NCBI RefSeq assembly: GCF_031202265.1
Contig: NZ_CP100604.1
Span: forward strand, 5,500,501-5,564,500
Direction: 5' to 3'
DNA: 64,000 bases
Source of the DNA: Bradyrhizobium sp. Ash2021
Lineage (GTDB): Bacteria; Pseudomonadota; Alphaproteobacteria; Rhizobiales; Xanthobacteraceae
Part shown: positions 62,777 to 64,000 of the stretch, one piece after another
Layout of the letters: each line of letters starts with the position of its first letter
Position numbering within the stretch: the stretch's first letter is position 1
Notes under the pieces: model-generated
Database searches by the model: none
What the model was told of the DNA's origin: nothing
What the model saw: the letters and a program-made list of their open reading frames with translations, nothing else
Made by a program: the position numbers and the translations under genes

Positions 62777-63076
62777 TTGAAAAAGCCTGTTCACAACCCC
62801 CGCGAAGTAGCTGAAATCGTTGCAGTTCAGGCGTTGTCCTTTATTGCGGGCGACCCCGAGCGGCTGGGGCTGTTCCTGGCCGAGAGCGGAATTGGTCCGG
62901 AGACGCTGCGGACGGCGGCGGCCGACCCGCGATTCCTGGCCTCGGTGCTTGATTTCGTGATGCGCGATGACGCAACCGTGAAGGCTTTCGCCAGCGCTTC
63001 GCAACTTCATCCGACCAACATCGCGGCCGCCCATCAGGTGCTGGGTGACCCGCAATGGGAGCGCGACGTGCCGTGA
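62777..63076 (+). CDS. DUF3572 family protein
   Basis: The protein has 99 residues from a TTG at 62777 ([20 protein letters not shown]), preceded by GGAAAGG. The family pattern continues in [20 protein letters not shown] and [20 protein letters not shown]. The frame is open 31 codons further upstream with no ATG, so the start is uncertain. Its stop overlaps the start of the DNA polymerase IV gene by three bases (GTGA). The function is unknown; this pairing with dinB is common in rhizobia. Confidence 0.85.
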   Translation: MKKPVHNPREVAEIVAVQALSFIAGDPERLGLFLAESGIGPETLRTAAADPRFLASVLDFVMRDDATVKAFASASQLHPTNIAAAHQVLGDPQWERDVP

Positions 63077-64000
63077 GCGCGGCAGCGCCCGCACTTGACG
63101 GTCCGCGCTGCTTTTGCCGGGATTGCCTCGGCGATCTCGAACCGAGGGCGAAGCGATGCAGCCATTGCGGCTCCCCTCGCCTCGTCAGGCACCACGCCTT
63201 GCCCTCGCTGACGCTGGCGCATATCGATTGCGACGCGTTCTACGCGACCGTCGAGAAGCGCGACAATCCCGATCTTGCCGACAAACCCGTCATCATCGGC
63301 GGCGGCAAGCGCGGCGTGGTTTCGGCGGCGTGCTACATCGCGCGGACCTATGGGGTGCGCTCGGCAATGCCGATGTTCAAGGCGCTGGCGCTCTGCCCTT
63401 CCGCCGCCGTGGTGCGGCCCGACATGGCGAAATATGTCCGGGTCGGCCGCGAGGTGCGCCATGCCATGCAGGCGCTGACGCCGCTGGTCGAGCCGCTGTC
63501 GATCGACGAGGCGTTTCTGGATCTTTCCGGCACCCAGCGCGTGCACGGCATGATCCCCGCAAAAGTGCTGGCGCGCTTTGCCCGCGACGTCGAACGCGAC
63601 ATCGGCATCACCGTTTCGGTCGGCCTGTCCTGCAACAAGTTCCTCGCCAAGATCGCGTCCGATCTCGACAAGCCGCGCGGCTTTGCCGCGCTCGACCAGG
63701 ACGAGGCGCGCGAGATGCTGGCCGACAAACCGGTCGGATTCATCTTCGGCGTGGGACCGGCGACCCAGGAGAAGCTGGTGCAGCGCGGCTTCCGCACCAT
63801 CGCCGATCTGCAGCGCGCCGACGAGGTCGAACTGATGAAGCAGTTTGCGACCGAGGGCCGCAGGCTGTGGCGGCTGGCGCGCGGCATTGACGATCGCAGC
63901 GTGGTTCCCGACCGGGGCGCCAAGACCATTTCCAACGAGACGACGTTCGAGACCGACATCCGCGATTTCGCTGCCCTGGAACGAACGCTATGGCGGCTAT
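63073..64000 (+). CDS. dinB: DNA polymerase IV (partial, runs off the window)
   Basis: This Y-family polymerase copies damaged DNA. The 5' 309 codons are visible, from a GTG at 63073. An N-terminal zinc-ribbon-like segment has two cysteine pairs ([12 protein letters not shown] and [10 protein letters not shown]), before the polymerase starts at [20 protein letters not shown]. The palm motif [12 protein letters not shown] holds the catalytic Asp-Glu, and [16 protein letters not shown] and [12 protein letters not shown] follow. The zinc segment is absent from E. coli DinB but seems usual in rhizobial forms. It is coupled to the DUF3572 gene. Confidence 0.92.
   Translation, partial: MSAAAPALDGPRCFCRDCLGDLEPRAKRCSHCGSPRLVRHHALPSLTLAHIDCDAFYATVEKRDNPDLADKPVIIGGGKRGVVSAACYIARTYGVRSAMPMFKALALCPSAAVVRPDMAKYVRVGREVRHAMQALTPLVEPLSIDEAFLDLSGTQRVHGMIPAKVLARFARDVERDIGITVSVGLSCNKFLAKIASDLDKPRGFAALDQDEAREMLADKPVGFIFGVGPATQEKLVQRGFRTIADLQRADEVELMKQFATEGRRLWRLARGIDDRSVVPDRGAKTISNETTFETDIRDFAALERTLWRL

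Overview
The window is a piece of an alphaproteobacterial chromosome, almost certainly Bradyrhizobium or a close Nitrobacteraceae relative. Four things suggest this. The core gene order is of the rhizobial type (lepB-rnc-era, acpS-pdxJ, an rsh gene and rpoZ, a split gatC/gatA/gatB operon, ruvX, pyrB with a dihydroorotase-like partner, plsY, topA-rnr, divK-pleD). A large porin of the Bradyrhizobium type is present. Coding DNA is GC-rich with frequent GTG starts. Several intergenic palindromic repeat families that I recognise from bradyrhizobia recur through the window. Names come from motif reading only; no database search was possible.

Layout. 1-14 kb: housekeeping genes on the minus strand (secretion, RNA processing, CoA-dependent ACP activation, pyridoxal phosphate, stringent response, RNA polymerase omega), then a NYN-domain protein overlapping a family-5 uracil-DNA glycosylase, a peroxiredoxin-like protein, smpB, mscL, dapA and a soluble-lytic-transglycosylase-like gene. 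14-16 kb: an arylsulfatase whose upstream region holds a perfect FixK/FNR-type box. 16-20.8 kb: a decayed mobile element. It holds a tyrosine-integrase remnant split by an IS256-family insertion (1,417 bp, 9-bp target duplication), a 470-residue protein with motifs like the palm of family A DNA polymerases, a repeat-bearing non-coding stretch, and a serine recombinase next to an array of TGTCTCG motifs. 20.8-27 kb: porin, tRNA-Ser(GCT) with a duplicated 3' end, a SEC-C protein, small unknown genes and a 30-residue Lys/Ala micro-protein.

27-45.5 kb: the gatCAB operon with two small genes interleaved, an ABC substrate-binding protein, two nitronate monooxygenase-like genes divergent from a LysR regulator, an acetyltransferase, ruvX, an AEC transporter, a CPBP protease, an AidB-like acyl-CoA dehydrogenase, a VanX-like dipeptidase, pyrB with a dihydroorotase homologue that lacks metal ligands, plsY and an amidase. 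45.6-50.5 kb: dprA broken by a one-base frameshift, two HxlR-regulator modules (one with an azoreductase, one with a short-chain dehydrogenase), and a repeat-rich stretch. 50.5-64 kb: topA-rnr-DUF983, a NUDIX hydrolase, a flavin monooxygenase, rpmG, an MFS/TetR divergent pair around a palindromic operator, the divK-pleD cell-cycle and cyclic-di-GMP operon, a DUF3572 gene, and the start of a DNA polymerase IV gene with an N-terminal zinc ribbon that runs off the end.

The best candidate for something poorly described is the polymerase-palm-like protein in the 16-20.8 kb element, with its neighbouring recombinase and repeat regions.
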